DNA from: Caballeronia sp. TF1N1
Lineage (GTDB): Bacteria > Pseudomonadota > Gammaproteobacteria > Burkholderiales > Burkholderiaceae
Reading direction: 5' to 3'
Assembly: GCF_022878925.1 (NCBI RefSeq)
Contig: NZ_CP084628.1
Coordinates: 1,132,013-1,196,012, forward strand
DNA length: 64,000 nucleotides
Shown here: positions 17,504 through 26,103 of the stretch, piece by piece
Numbering within the stretch: the first letter of the stretch is position 1
Layout: every line of letters begins with the position of its first letter
Program-made: the position numbers and the translations under genes
Notes under the pieces: generated by a model
Database searches by the model: none
What the model saw: the letters and a program-made list of their open reading frames with translations, nothing else
Told to the model about the DNA's origin: nothing

Positions 17504-18691
17504 ATGAGCGAAAAAGTGCTGGTGGCAGGCGTTGGAATGATTCAATTCGCCAAGCCGGGCGCGAGCCAGAGTTACATCGAAATGGGAGCGGAGGCGACGC
17601 GCCGCGCACTCGCCGACGCCGGCATTCCCTACGACCTCGTGCAACAGGCCTTTACCGGTTACGTCTACGGCGATTCCACCTGCGGCCAGACCGCACTGTA
17701 CGAAGTCGGCATGACGGGCATCCCGATCGTCAACGTCAACAACAACTGTTCGACGGGTTCGACGGCGCTTTATCTCGCGCGTCAGGCCATTGCCACGGGC
17801 GACGCCGAGTGCGTGCTGGCGCTCGGCTTCGAACAGATGCAGGCGGGCGCGCTGAAGTCGCACTGGGACGACCGCCCGGTCACGCGCGCACGGTTCGTGC
17901 CGATCATGCATGGCCTGACGGCGGACCTCGCGCATCTTCCACAGGCGTTGCGAACCTTCGGCGGCGCGGGACGTGAACACATGAAGCGTCACGGCACGAC
18001 GATGGAAACGTTCGCCGCCGTGCGCGCCAAGGCGAGCCGTCACGCCGCCAACAATCCGCTGGCGCTGTTTCGCAAGCAGGTCAGCACCGAAGACGTCATG
18101 AACGATACGGTGCTGATCCCCGGTGTGATGACGCGCCTGATGGCATGCCCGCCAACGTGCGGCGGCGCTGCCGCCATCCTCGTGTCGGAGCGTTTCGCGA
18201 AGAAGCACGGACTGCGCAACGACGTGCGGATCGTCGCGCAGGCGCTTACCACCGATCCGCCCGCTTCGTTCGATCCGCCGTCGATGCTCAATTACGTCGG
18301 CACGCATATGACGCGTTCGGCGGCCAACAAGGTCTACGAAAACGCGGGTATCGGACCGGAGGATATCGACGTATGCGAACTGCACGACTGTTTCGCGCAC
18401 AACGAAGTCATCTGCTACGAGGCGCTGGGCTTCTGTCCGGAAGGCGGCGCGGAAAAATTCGTCAAGGACGGCGACAACACGTATGGCGGCAAGGTCGTGG
18501 TCAATCCGTCGGGCGGGCTGCTATCGAAGGGACATCCGTTGGGCGCGACGGGGCTTGCGCAGTGTTACGAGCTCACGCATCAGTTGCGCGGCAGCGCGGA
18601 CCGGCGTCAGGTCGAGGGCGCGCGGCATGCGTTGCAGCACAACCTCGGGTTGGGCGGTGCGTGCGTGGTCACGCTTTACGGCACGAACTGA
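17504..18691 (+). CDS. SCPx-type thiolase (lipid-transfer-protein thiolase), first copy
   Basis: The 395-residue enzyme belongs to the thiolase branch that includes the N-terminal domain of peroxisomal sterol carrier protein x. It would cleave 3-oxoacyl-CoA with CoA. The nucleophile is C82 in NVNNNCSTGS. Other active-site motifs are HDCF (294-297), GHPLGATG with H344, and GGAC with C387 near the C-terminus. The DGDNTYGGK and NPSGGLLSKGHPLG stretch is almost the same as I recall in mammalian SCPx. There is no sterol-carrier domain. In mammals this type handles 2-methyl-branched and bile-acid chains. ATG 17504 follows the dehydrogenase stop by 27 bases. A close paralogue is at 26573-27757. Confidence 0.88.
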   Translation: MSEKVLVAGVGMIQFAKPGASQSYIEMGAEATRRALADAGIPYDLVQQAFTGYVYGDSTCGQTALYEVGMTGIPIVNVNNNCSTGSTALYLARQAIATGDAECVLALGFEQMQAGALKSHWDDRPVTRARFVPIMHGLTADLAHLPQALRTFGGAGREHMKRHGTTMETFAAVRAKASRHAANNPLALFRKQVSTEDVMNDTVLIPGVMTRLMACPPTCGGAAAILVSERFAKKHGLRNDVRIVAQALTTDPPASFDPPSMLNYVGTHMTRSAANKVYENAGIGPEDIDVCELHDCFAHNEVICYEALGFCPEGGAEKFVKDGDNTYGGKVVVNPSGGLLSKGHPLGATGLAQCYELTHQLRGSADRRQVEGARHALQHNLGLGGACVVTLYGTN

Positions 18692-18784
18692 CGCGGCTTC
18701 GAGCGTGACCATGCATTCGACTTCGCACTTCGAACACGGGCGCCGTTCATCGGACGTCTGTCATGCAAACACGGGGAGCGAGAC

Positions 18785-19942
18785 GTGAGTAATCTGCTGG
18801 ATGCCTTTCATCTAACGGCGTTGCCCGCCGAGGCCGAAGCCTTCCGCGCGGAAGTGAAGGAGTTCATCGCGGAACATCAGCCGCACGCCGCGGCCGACGT
18901 CCGCGCCCGTTCATGGATGGGCTTCGATGCCGCATTCAGCCGTCGGCTCGCCGCGCGCGGCTGGGTCGGGCTCACGCTGCCCACGCGTTACGGTGGCGCG
19001 GGAATGGACGCGTTTCGACGTTTCGTGCTGGTGGAAGAATTACTTGCCGTTGGCGCACCGGTGGCCGCGCACTGGATCGCGGACCGGCAAAGCGGTCCAT
19101 TGATCCTGCGCTACGGAACTCAGGCGCAAAAGGACTTCTACCTGCCGCGCATTTGCGCCGCGTCGGCGTTTTTCTGCATCGGCATGAGCGAACCCAACGC
19201 GGGCTCGGATCTCGCCAGCGTGCGAACCCGCGCGGTACGCAGTGAAGGCGGCTGGCGGCTGAACGGCCGCAAGATCTGGACGACCAATGCACAGCACTGT
19301 CAGTACATGATCGCGCTCGTGCGTTCGTCGGGAGCTCCGGAGGATCGCCAGAAGGGTTTGTCGCAGTTCATCGTGGATCTCGCGTTGCCGGGCGTGATTG
19401 TGCGGCCTATCGTGGACCTCACGGGCGACGCGCACTTCTCCGAAGTGACCTTCGACGATGTCTTCCTCAACGACGAAGCGCTGATCGGCGAGGAAGGCGC
19501 AGGCTGGGAACAGGTGACCGCGGAACTCGCGTTCGAACGTAGCGGCCCGGAGCGGCTTTATTCGAGCGTCGTGCTGCTCGATAGCTGGGTCGCCCATTTG
19601 CGAAGAGAGAGTGCGAAACCCGCTGACCTTGCTTTGCTTGGCAGCCTCGTCGCGCAACTGGCGACATTGCGTTGCATGTCCATCGCGGTGACGGCGCGGC
19701 TCGCGCGTGGCGAGAGCCCGGTGGTCGAGGCCGCCCTGGTGAAGGACATCGGCACCGAGTTCGAGCAGACCATACCCGCGCTGCTGGAAGCCGCGATCAC
19801 GGCCGATCCGGCACGGCCCATCGCACCCGAGCTGTACCGGACGCTGGCCTATCTCAGTCAAGTTTCCCCTGCATTCTCGTTGCGCGGCGGCACGCGCGAA
19901 GTGCTGCGCGGCATGATCGCGCGCGGCCTGGGCTTGCGCTAA
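18785..19942 (+). CDS. Acyl-CoA dehydrogenase half-subunit carrying the SEPNAGSD motif
   Basis: The 385-residue protein has the N-terminal and beta domains of an acyl-CoA dehydrogenase with CIGMSEPNAGSDLAS (about 131-145), but its C-terminal domain lacks the R-x-x-F-G and HGG-type FAD motifs. A candidate catalytic base is E251 in FERSGPER, the position used in FadE26/FadE29-like enzymes. The next gene supplies the missing C-terminal motifs and lacks the motif present here. This matches the alpha2-beta2 heterotetrameric dehydrogenases known from steroid side-chain degradation (FadE28-FadE29, ChsE1-ChsE2). The start is GTG 18785 after GGGGAGCGA. A 93-base gap separates it from the thiolase gene. 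Confidence 0.85.
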   Translation: MSNLLDAFHLTALPAEAEAFRAEVKEFIAEHQPHAAADVRARSWMGFDAAFSRRLAARGWVGLTLPTRYGGAGMDAFRRFVLVEELLAVGAPVAAHWIADRQSGPLILRYGTQAQKDFYLPRICAASAFFCIGMSEPNAGSDLASVRTRAVRSEGGWRLNGRKIWTTNAQHCQYMIALVRSSGAPEDRQKGLSQFIVDLALPGVIVRPIVDLTGDAHFSEVTFDDVFLNDEALIGEEGAGWEQVTAELAFERSGPERLYSSVVLLDSWVAHLRRESAKPADLALLGSLVAQLATLRCMSIAVTARLARGESPVVEAALVKDIGTEFEQTIPALLEAAITADPARPIAPELYRTLAYLSQVSPAFSLRGGTREVLRGMIARGLGLR

Positions 19943-19967
19943 TTCTCATGCATCAGGAAAGACTCCC

Positions 19968-20972
19968 ATGTTCACGGAAGCAATCGAGGCCATTCTGCGC
20001 GATTACGCGACTCCGGACGCCATCAGGGCCATCGAAAACGGTGGCTCGCCCTCGGCCATCTGGGCTGCGCTGGAAGAAGCCGGCTTTCTGGAACTGCTGA
20101 CGCCGGAAAGCGCGGGCGGTGCCGGGCTTGCGCTGTCCGCGCTCGCGCCTGTCTTCGTCACGCTGGGGCGGTTCGCCACGCCCGCGCCGGTGGCGCAGAG
20201 CATCGCGGCGCGGGCGTTGTTGCGCGAGAGCGGCATTGCGGCTCCAGCCGGCATGATCACGCTGGCGGGCCGCTGCCGACGCCTTGACGATGAGCACCAT
20301 TCGTTGGAGGCGCCCGCCACGCCGTTCGGGACCATCTGTGAATATGTGCTCGCGAATCTCGATGGCGCTCTGCTTCTGCTCGACGCGAACCATGCCGCAC
20401 GCGAGCCGGGCGGCGTGCGGGGCAGCCTGTGGGCAACCCTGACATGGCGCGGCGACCGCGTTCCCGCGCCGCTCGGTCGTAGCGGCGAGGAAGTGCCTCT
20501 GTTCAGCGCGGCCATTCACGCGGCAGCCATCTCTGGTGCGATGGATCGTGTATTCGGCATGACGCTTCGGTACTGCAACGACCGGTCTCAATTCGGCAAG
20601 TCCATCGGCAAGTTTCAGGCGGTGCAACATCAGTTGAGTGTGATGGCCCAGCACACGAGCGCGGCGGCAATTGCAGCCGAACTGGCGTTTTCCGGCGCCG
20701 GCCCTGTGCCGGCGCGGCTCGCGACGGCGATCGCCAAGGCGCGCACCAGCATGGCGGTGCCGCTGGTGGCGTCCACCGCTCACGCGCTGCACGGGGCTAT
20801 CGGCGTGACCGCGGAGTACGATCTGCAGCTCTATACGCGCAGACTGCACGAATGGCGCATGGCCGACGGTTCCGAGGCGTACTGGAATTGCGTGGTCGGC
20901 GAGGCGGCGCTCGCGCGGATGACCCCCACGATCGCCGACTTCGCACGAACCGCACCGCTCGAAACGGCCTGA
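19968..20972 (+). CDS. Acyl-CoA dehydrogenase half-subunit carrying the FAD-binding C-terminal motifs
   Basis: This 334-residue protein is shorter than a normal acyl-CoA dehydrogenase. It keeps the C-terminal features RSQFGKSIGKFQAVQH (206-221) and HGAIGVTAEYDL (275-286), which bind FAD across a subunit interface, but lacks the EPxxGSD motif and a clear catalytic Glu. It is therefore the natural partner of the preceding gene product, 25 bases upstream. The assembled enzyme would have half the usual number of active sites, as in the FadE pairs of actinobacteria and steroid degraders. A short tandem repeat overlaps its stop codon. Confidence 0.85.
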   Translation: MFTEAIEAILRDYATPDAIRAIENGGSPSAIWAALEEAGFLELLTPESAGGAGLALSALAPVFVTLGRFATPAPVAQSIAARALLRESGIAAPAGMITLAGRCRRLDDEHHSLEAPATPFGTICEYVLANLDGALLLLDANHAAREPGGVRGSLWATLTWRGDRVPAPLGRSGEEVPLFSAAIHAAAISGAMDRVFGMTLRYCNDRSQFGKSIGKFQAVQHQLSVMAQHTSAAAIAAELAFSGAGPVPARLATAIAKARTSMAVPLVASTAHALHGAIGVTAEYDLQLYTRRLHEWRMADGSEAYWNCVVGEAALARMTPTIADFARTAPLETA

Positions 20973-21018
20973 GTGACGGGCCTGAGACAAAACGGCCTGA
21001 GACAAAACGGCCGGAGAC
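20961..21018. repeat. Degenerate 15-base tandem repeat across a stop codon
   Basis: Four imperfect copies are visible: 20961-20975, 20976-20988 (shortened), 20989-21003 and 21004-21018. The last two differ by one base (AAAACGGCCTGAGAC versus AAAACGGCCGGAGAC). The first copy includes the stop codon of the acyl-CoA dehydrogenase gene, so the spacer seems to have grown by slippage duplication of its 3' end. Confidence 0.75.
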
Positions 21019-21047
21019 GACGGCTTCTAATAACGACCGGACATTCC

Positions 21048-21842
21048 ATGAACGACTTTCTGAAGTACGAGCAGGATGGTCATATCGTCACGCTGACGAT
21101 GAACGAGCCCGAGCGCCGCAATCCGCTGACCGGCAACACGGCGGTGGACGAATTCCTCGACGCGATCAGGCGGATCGAGACGGACCGCTCGGTGCGGGCC
21201 GTGATCCTGACCGGTGCCGGAACGGCCTTCTCTTCGGGCGGCAACGTCCATGACATGGAGCGGCATGCATCGGGGTCCATGTCAGGCATGGAGATCCGTC
21301 AGGAGTACCGGCGAGGCATTCAACAGTTGCCGCTCGCGCTCTTCAATTTGGAAGTGCCTGTCATCGCGGCGGTGAACGGCGCGGCAATCGGCGCCGGACT
21401 GGATCTCACTTGCATGTGTGATATACGCATTGCGTCGGAACACGCAAAGTTCGCCGAGAGTTTTGTCCGGCTTGGCATCATTCCCGGCGATGGTGGCGCG
21501 TGGCTCCTGCCACGCATCATCGGACTGTCGCGGGCGGCGGAACTGACCTTCACCGGCCGAGTGATCGGCGCCCAGCAGGCGCTCGAATGGAATCTCGTAT
21601 CGCGCGTCGTTGCGCATGACACGCTGCTTGCGACCGCGCGCGCCCTCGCCGAGGACATCGCGGCCAATCCGCCGCATGCGGTGCGCCTTGCCAAACGGCT
21701 GCTGCGCGAAGGCATGCATTGCCGGCTCGACACGCTGCTGGAAATGTCGGCGGCTTATCAGGCGTTGGCTCATCAAACGGACGATCACCGCGAAGCCGTG
21801 TCCGCTTTCATCGACAAACGGCAGCCGTCGTTCAACGGATAA
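21048..21842 (+). CDS. Crotonase-fold enoyl-CoA hydratase/isomerase family protein
   Basis: The 264-residue protein has the crotonase fold: oxyanion-hole segments FSSGGNVHDM (about 61-70) and NGAAIGAGLDL (110-120), and the helix AESFVRLGIIPGDGG (136-150). The two catalytic Glu of rat enoyl-CoA hydratase appear replaced by D119 and F139, while an Asp (D148) sits in the helix. It may therefore be an isomerase, hydrolase or lyase, not a classical hydratase. The operons here encode MaoC hydratases for the hydration step, which supports a different role. ATG 21048 fits the crotonase N-terminus. It lies 75 bases after the half-dehydrogenase gene and 23 bases before the ligase gene. Confidence 0.8.
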   Translation: MNDFLKYEQDGHIVTLTMNEPERRNPLTGNTAVDEFLDAIRRIETDRSVRAVILTGAGTAFSSGGNVHDMERHASGSMSGMEIRQEYRRGIQQLPLALFNLEVPVIAAVNGAAIGAGLDLTCMCDIRIASEHAKFAESFVRLGIIPGDGGAWLLPRIIGLSRAAELTFTGRVIGAQQALEWNLVSRVVAHDTLLATARALAEDIAANPPHAVRLAKRLLREGMHCRLDTLLEMSAAYQALAHQTDDHREAVSAFIDKRQPSFNG

Positions 21843-21865
21843 CGCGCCGGCAGAGGGAAGACAGC

Positions 21866-23422
21866 ATGCAGTTGACTCAGGGCCTTCATCGCTCGCTTCG
21901 GCAGAACCCGGACCGGACGGCGGTATCGTTCAAAGGGCGCAGGCGGACCTTTCGTGAATTCGGCGATCGCGTCGCGCGGCTTGCGTCGGCTCTGGTCGAA
22001 CTCGGCCTGACGGAGGGCGAGCGAGTCGGCATGCTGGCGCTGAATTCCGACCGCTACCTCGAGTATGCGATGGGCGTTTGGTGGGGCGGCGGCGTGCTCA
22101 ATCCCGTCAATATTCGCTGGAGCGCCGCGGAGATCGCCTATTCGTTGAACGATTGCGACACGCGCATCCTGATCGTGGATGACCAGCACCTCGAGACCGC
22201 GCGCGACGTATGCCGCCTCGTGCGAACCGTTCCAATACTGGTTCACGCAGGCGATGGCGCGGCGCCGGACGGCATGCTGTCGTTCGACGCCCTGATCGCG
22301 GCAGCCGCGCCGATGGAGGACATCGGTCGCAGCGGCGCCGACCTCGCTTGCATCATGTACACCGGCGGCACCACCGGTGTTCCGAAAGGGGTGATGCAGA
22401 CGCATCTGAACATGTGGTCGTCGTGCATCATGCGGATCGCGGAATCGGCGCCGCTCGCCGGGACCGCGGTGCTGCACGCCGCGCCGTTTTTTCATGTCGC
22501 GGCTCTGGGGCGTGCGCTCGTGCAGTTCGTTGCGGGCGAGGCGCATGTGATCATTCCCGCCTTCGACGCGCGCGAAGTCTTGAAGGCAATCGATCAGGAG
22601 CACGTCAGCGAAACCCTGCTCGTGCCGACGATGATCCAGGCCGTCTTGAATCACCCAGATTTTGCCCAAGCCGATTTGTCGCGCTTGCGGCGCCTCACCT
22701 ATGGCGCGTCGCCTATTCCCGAGCCGTTGCTGAATCGCGTGATCGAATGCCTGCCGGGTGTCGAACTGGCGCATTCGTACGGCATGACCGAGGCCTGTCC
22801 CAGCATCTCCGTCAATCCGCCCGCCAATCACGATGACGCGGCGAGAAAGAGCGGCCTTTATCGCTCCATCGGCCGTGGGCTGCCCGGACTGCTGGTGAAA
22901 GTGGTCGATGTGCACGGCCAGGAAGTGCCGCGCGGCACGGTAGGGGAGCTCGTCGTGCGCGGACCGAACGTAATGGCGGGCTACTGGAACAAGCCGGAGG
23001 AAACCGCGCGGGCCTTACGTCGCGGCTGGCTGCATACTGGCGACGGCGCGTATATGGACGACCGAGGCTATCTGTACATCGTCGACCGGCTCAAGGACAT
23101 GATCGTCAGCGGCGGCGAAAACGTCTATTCCGCCGAGGTCGAAAACGTGATTTCACTTCACGGCGCGGTCGCCGCGTGTGCGGTGATAGGCGTGCCGCAT
23201 GACATGTGGGGCGAAGCGGTCCACGCCGTGATCGTGTGCAAGCCCGGCGAAACGACCAGCGAAGAAGAGATACGCAGGCATTGCCGCGCGTTCATCGCCG
23301 GCTATAAATGTCCCAGAACGATCGAGTTTCGGGAGCGGCTGCCGTTGTCGGGCGCGGGCAAGATCCTCAAGCGCGAACTCCGCGCGGCATACTGGGCGGG
23401 CAGGGCGCGCGCCGTCAACTAA
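21866..23422 (+). CDS. Acyl-CoA synthetase (AMP-forming, FadD-like)
   Basis: The 518-residue adenylate-forming enzyme would activate a carboxylic acid to its CoA thioester with ATP. Motifs occur in the expected order: YTGGTTGVPKGV (about 167-178, phosphate loop), YGMTEACP (about 304-311), the hinge Asp in LHTGDGAYMDDRGYLYIVDRLKD, GGENVYSAEVE, and the C-terminal catalytic Lys in LSGAGKILKREL. Size and motif style are those of medium-chain or aryl acyl-CoA ligases. ATG 21866 follows GAGGGAAGACAGC. It is coexpressed with a racemase and beta-oxidation enzymes. A second, different CoA ligase heads the opposing operon, so two acids or two stages of one pathway may be activated. Confidence 0.88.
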   Translation: MQLTQGLHRSLRQNPDRTAVSFKGRRRTFREFGDRVARLASALVELGLTEGERVGMLALNSDRYLEYAMGVWWGGGVLNPVNIRWSAAEIAYSLNDCDTRILIVDDQHLETARDVCRLVRTVPILVHAGDGAAPDGMLSFDALIAAAAPMEDIGRSGADLACIMYTGGTTGVPKGVMQTHLNMWSSCIMRIAESAPLAGTAVLHAAPFFHVAALGRALVQFVAGEAHVIIPAFDAREVLKAIDQEHVSETLLVPTMIQAVLNHPDFAQADLSRLRRLTYGASPIPEPLLNRVIECLPGVELAHSYGMTEACPSISVNPPANHDDAARKSGLYRSIGRGLPGLLVKVVDVHGQEVPRGTVGELVVRGPNVMAGYWNKPEETARALRRGWLHTGDGAYMDDRGYLYIVDRLKDMIVSGGENVYSAEVENVISLHGAVAACAVIGVPHDMWGEAVHAVIVCKPGETTSEEEIRRHCRAFIAGYKCPRTIEFRERLPLSGAGKILKRELRAAYWAGRARAVN

Positions 23423-23583
23423 CGAAGTCAGGCAGCGAAGCCTTCCACCCGGCCAGGGGGGTGCCGCTTCTCCTGCATTCTGGCTTACTTCCACTGAATC
23501 GAGGCCGTCATCCGGAAGACGGAAAGCCGATCTACCGCGGTGCGCCGAACGCACCGTCATGCAAAATCGACAAGGGAGGGACG

Positions 23584-24744
23584 ATGGGTGTTTTGAGCGG
23601 TGTACGCGTGCTGGAATTCGAGGCAATCGGTCCGGGGCCGTTCGGCGCCATGTTGCTGGCCGACATGGGCGCGGATGTCTTGCGAGTCGACCGGCCCCGT
23701 CCGCACGCCGATCTGGGTCCGAAGACCAACGGCAACCGTGCGGATGTCACGGGGCGCGGTCGTCGTTCGGTCACGCTGGATCTGAAGCAACCCGAAGCGG
23801 CTGAAGCCGCGCTGGATCTGATTTCCCGCGCCGATGTGCTGATCGAAGGCTTTCGGCCCGGCACCATGGAACGCCTTGGGCTCGGCCCGCAAGCCGCACT
23901 GTCGCGCAACTCGCGACTCGTGTATGGACGCATGACCGGTTGGGGGCAAACGGGTCCGCTCGCCGCGCGCGCGGGGCACGATCTGAACTACATCGCGCTG
24001 TCCGGCGTGCTGTCCGGCATCGGCCGCGCTGACGGAGCGCCGGTGCCGCCGCTGAATCTTGTCGGCGACTACGGCGGTGGCGGCATGCTTCTCGCGCTGG
24101 GCGTGGTGGCGGCGCTCTTCGACGTTCAGCGTGGCGGCGAAGGTCAGGTAGTCGATGCCGCGATGATCGAAGGCGCGGCGCAACTGGGTTTGATCTTTTG
24201 GGGCATGCTCGCTTCGGGCAACTGGCGCGAGGAGCGCGAGAGCAATCTGCTGGATGGCGGCACGCCCTGGTACGACAGCTACCGCACTCGCGATGGTCAA
24301 TACATGACGGTCGGCGCGGTCGAGTCGCGTTTCTATGCCGAACTCCTCACGAAGCTCGGCCTCGCAGGCGCGGAATTGCCGGAGCAGCACGATCGCAGCG
24401 GCTGGCCGGTTCTGCGCGAACGCTTTGCGGCGGCCTTTCTCGAACGCACGCGCGATGAATGGTGCGCCGTGTTCGAAGGTAGCGACGCGTGTGTCGCACC
24501 GGTTTTGAGCTTTTCGGAGGCGCCGGCTCATCCGCAGCATCAGGCGCGCGGCAGTTTCGTCGAGGTGGCTGGCGTGGTTCAGCCTGCACCCGCACCGCGT
24601 TTTTCTCGCACGCCTTCGAGAGTCACGCGCGCCGCGCCGCAACGCGGTGAAGGGGGGCTGCGTGCGTTGCACGATTGGGGGTTCGACGACGCCGCCATCG
24701 ATCGCATGCGCCTTCACGGGGTCGGCTTTCAGGCAGAGGGCTGA
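23584..24744 (+). CDS. Alpha-methylacyl-CoA racemase (CaiB/BaiF family III)
   Basis: The 386-residue enzyme epimerises the 2-methyl centre of branched acyl-CoAs so that S-specific dehydrogenases can act. The active-site residues of the mycobacterial racemase MCR (H126, D156, E241) align with H132 in AGHDLNYIALSG, D162 in VGDYGGGGM and E247 in VESRFY, with a constant offset of six. This separates it from plain CoA-transferases of the same fold. The N-terminal LSGVRVLEFEAIGPGPF and RADVLIEGFRPG motifs are also present. ATG 23584 follows an AGGGAGG site, 161 bases after the ligase gene. It is the last gene of the rightward operon. Its presence points to a substrate with an alpha-methyl branch, such as an isoprenoid or sterol-type side chain. 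Confidence 0.87.
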   Translation: MGVLSGVRVLEFEAIGPGPFGAMLLADMGADVLRVDRPRPHADLGPKTNGNRADVTGRGRRSVTLDLKQPEAAEAALDLISRADVLIEGFRPGTMERLGLGPQAALSRNSRLVYGRMTGWGQTGPLAARAGHDLNYIALSGVLSGIGRADGAPVPPLNLVGDYGGGGMLLALGVVAALFDVQRGGEGQVVDAAMIEGAAQLGLIFWGMLASGNWREERESNLLDGGTPWYDSYRTRDGQYMTVGAVESRFYAELLTKLGLAGAELPEQHDRSGWPVLRERFAAAFLERTRDEWCAVFEGSDACVAPVLSFSEAPAHPQHQARGSFVEVAGVVQPAPAPRFSRTPSRVTRAAPQRGEGGLRALHDWGFDDAAIDRMRLHGVGFQAEG

Positions 24745-24767
24745 GCCCGTCCGAGTCATACGCGGTA

Positions 24768-24802
24768 GCAAAAAAAACGGTCCGGCTTCGAGCCGGACCG
24801 TT
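24768..24802 (-). terminator. Rho-independent terminator of the leftward operon
   Basis: A 12-base stem (AACGGTCCGGCT / AGCCGGACCGTT, 24776-24802) with a TCG loop is followed on the minus strand by a run of T. It lies 24 bases after the SDR stop codon. For the converging rightward operon it gives the hairpin but only a short T stretch. Confidence 0.9.
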
Positions 24803-24825
24803 GTGCGTTCATGCCACTGCCCGCA

Positions 24826-25650
24826 TCACTGCAGATTGCCGGCTACCGCGACCGTCTGCCCCGTGATGTAGTTCGACTCGGGCGAGCAAAACAGATAGAC
24901 GCCGCCAGCCGCTTCTTCCGGCGTGCCCCCGCGTCCCAGCGGATTGCTCATCGCATGCGCTTTTAGCCGCTCCGCATTCACGCCCACGCGAATATCGCGC
25001 CCTTCGATCCTGACCGTCGCGCCGGAATCCGCATCCGCCTTCGTCATGCGCGTGTGAATCAACCCGAACGCCACGCAGTTGACATTGACGTTCAAGCGCC
25101 CCCACTCGCGGCTTAGCGCACGCGTCATGCCGATCACGCCCGCTTTCGCCGACGAATAGTTCATCTGCCCGGCATTGCCGGTGAGCGCCGATACCGACGA
25201 AATATTCACGACCTTGCGATATACGTCGCGGCCGGCTTCCTTGTCGGCGGCATGCAACGCCTTCACATGCGGATAGGCGGCGCGCAGAATGCGAAACGGC
25301 GCGGTCATGTGACAGTCGATGATCGCGTACCACTGTTCGTCGGTCATCTTCTGGACCACGTCGTCCCACGTATAGCCGGCATTGTTGACGATGATGTCGA
25401 TGCCCTTGAACGTGTTCATCGCCGTGCCGATGAAGCGGTCGGCGAAGTCGGGCGCGCTTACGTTGCCGACGACCGCGACGGCCTGCGTGCCCATCTTCTT
25501 CAAAACCTCGACCGTTTCGTGCGCCGGCTCGGCGTCGAGGTCGTTGATCACGAGACGCGCGCCTTCGCTTGCCAGTTTCTCCGCGATCGCGCGGCCAATA
25601 CCACGTCCGGAACCGGTGACGAGCGCTACCTTGCCGTCGAGCTTACCCAT
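24826..25650 (-). CDS. SDR dehydrogenase, probable (3R)-hydroxyacyl-CoA dehydrogenase
   Basis: The 274-residue classical SDR has the cofactor motif TGSGRGIG (12-19), NNAG (about 89-92) and the catalytic S152-Y165-K169 set in SSVSALTGNAGQMNYSSAKAG. An Asp at the end of strand 2 (INDLDA) suggests NAD. It is last in an operon with two MaoC proteins and an SCPx thiolase, the same three activities that peroxisomal multifunctional enzyme 2 and SCPx supply. I infer that it oxidises the (3R)-hydroxyacyl-CoA made by the MaoC hydratase. A FabG-like reductase role cannot be excluded. An AAGGAG site precedes the ATG. Confidence 0.82.
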   Translation of the reverse strand: MGKLDGKVALVTGSGRGIGRAIAEKLASEGARLVINDLDAEPAHETVEVLKKMGTQAVAVVGNVSAPDFADRFIGTAMNTFKGIDIIVNNAGYTWDDVVQKMTDEQWYAIIDCHMTAPFRILRAAYPHVKALHAADKEAGRDVYRKVVNISSVSALTGNAGQMNYSSAKAGVIGMTRALSREWGRLNVNVNCVAFGLIHTRMTKADADSGATVRIEGRDIRVGVNAERLKAHAMSNPLGRGGTPEEAAGGVYLFCSPESNYITGQTVAVAGNLQ

Positions 25651-25674
25651 GTCTATCTCCTTGATGAAACGAAA

Positions 25675-26091
25675 CTACAGTGCGATCGACGCGTCGCCCA
25701 GGACGCGCGGCTCGCCGTATTGATTGGTGGTCTGGATCTCGACCTTCACGAGACGTTCGCCATTCGCCTCGGATTTGTCGACGACCCGTCCGCTGCACGT
25801 GATCCGGTGTCCCAGTTGCGTGATGCCGACGAAGCGCACGCCGAAGTGCCGCAGATTGCGCTGGTCGGTCCACAGCGTCAGCAGGCGGCCGAGCCAGGCC
25901 ATCGACAACATGCCGTGCGCAAAGACGTCGGGCATGCCGGCACGCCGTGCAAAATCGAGGTCGATGTGAACCGCGTTGTGATCGCCGGATGCGCCTGCGA
26001 AAAGCGCCAGCGTCGTGCGGTCGACGGGCGCCAGCGTGAGCGGCGGCAGTGTGTCACCCACCTCGATGTCATCGAAACTCAATGGTGTCAT
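25675..26091 (-). CDS. MaoC-type (R)-specific enoyl-CoA hydratase, catalytic subunit
   Basis: The 138-residue hot-dog protein carries the hydratase-2 motif FAGASGDHNAVHIDLDFARRAG with the catalytic D37 and H42. It would add water to a trans-2-enoyl-CoA to give the (3R)-hydroxy product. Length is that of single hot-dog subunits. GAGGAG precedes the ATG. The upstream gene encodes a second hot-dog protein that lacks the Asp and His, so the two probably form a heteromer, as ChsH1-ChsH2 do in steroid side-chain oxidation. It lies 24 bases from the SDR gene. Confidence 0.85.
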   Translation of the reverse strand: MTPLSFDDIEVGDTLPPLTLAPVDRTTLALFAGASGDHNAVHIDLDFARRAGMPDVFAHGMLSMAWLGRLLTLWTDQRNLRHFGVRFVGITQLGHRITCSGRVVDKSEANGERLVKVEIQTTNQYGEPRVLGDASIAL

Positions 26092-26103
26092 TCGGGTTTC
26101 TCC

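Noticed and set aside
24768..24802. Bidirectional terminator for both converging operons
   Set aside because: The hairpin is followed by a long T run only on the minus strand; on the plus strand it is followed by TTGTGCG, so termination of the rightward operon is uncertain.
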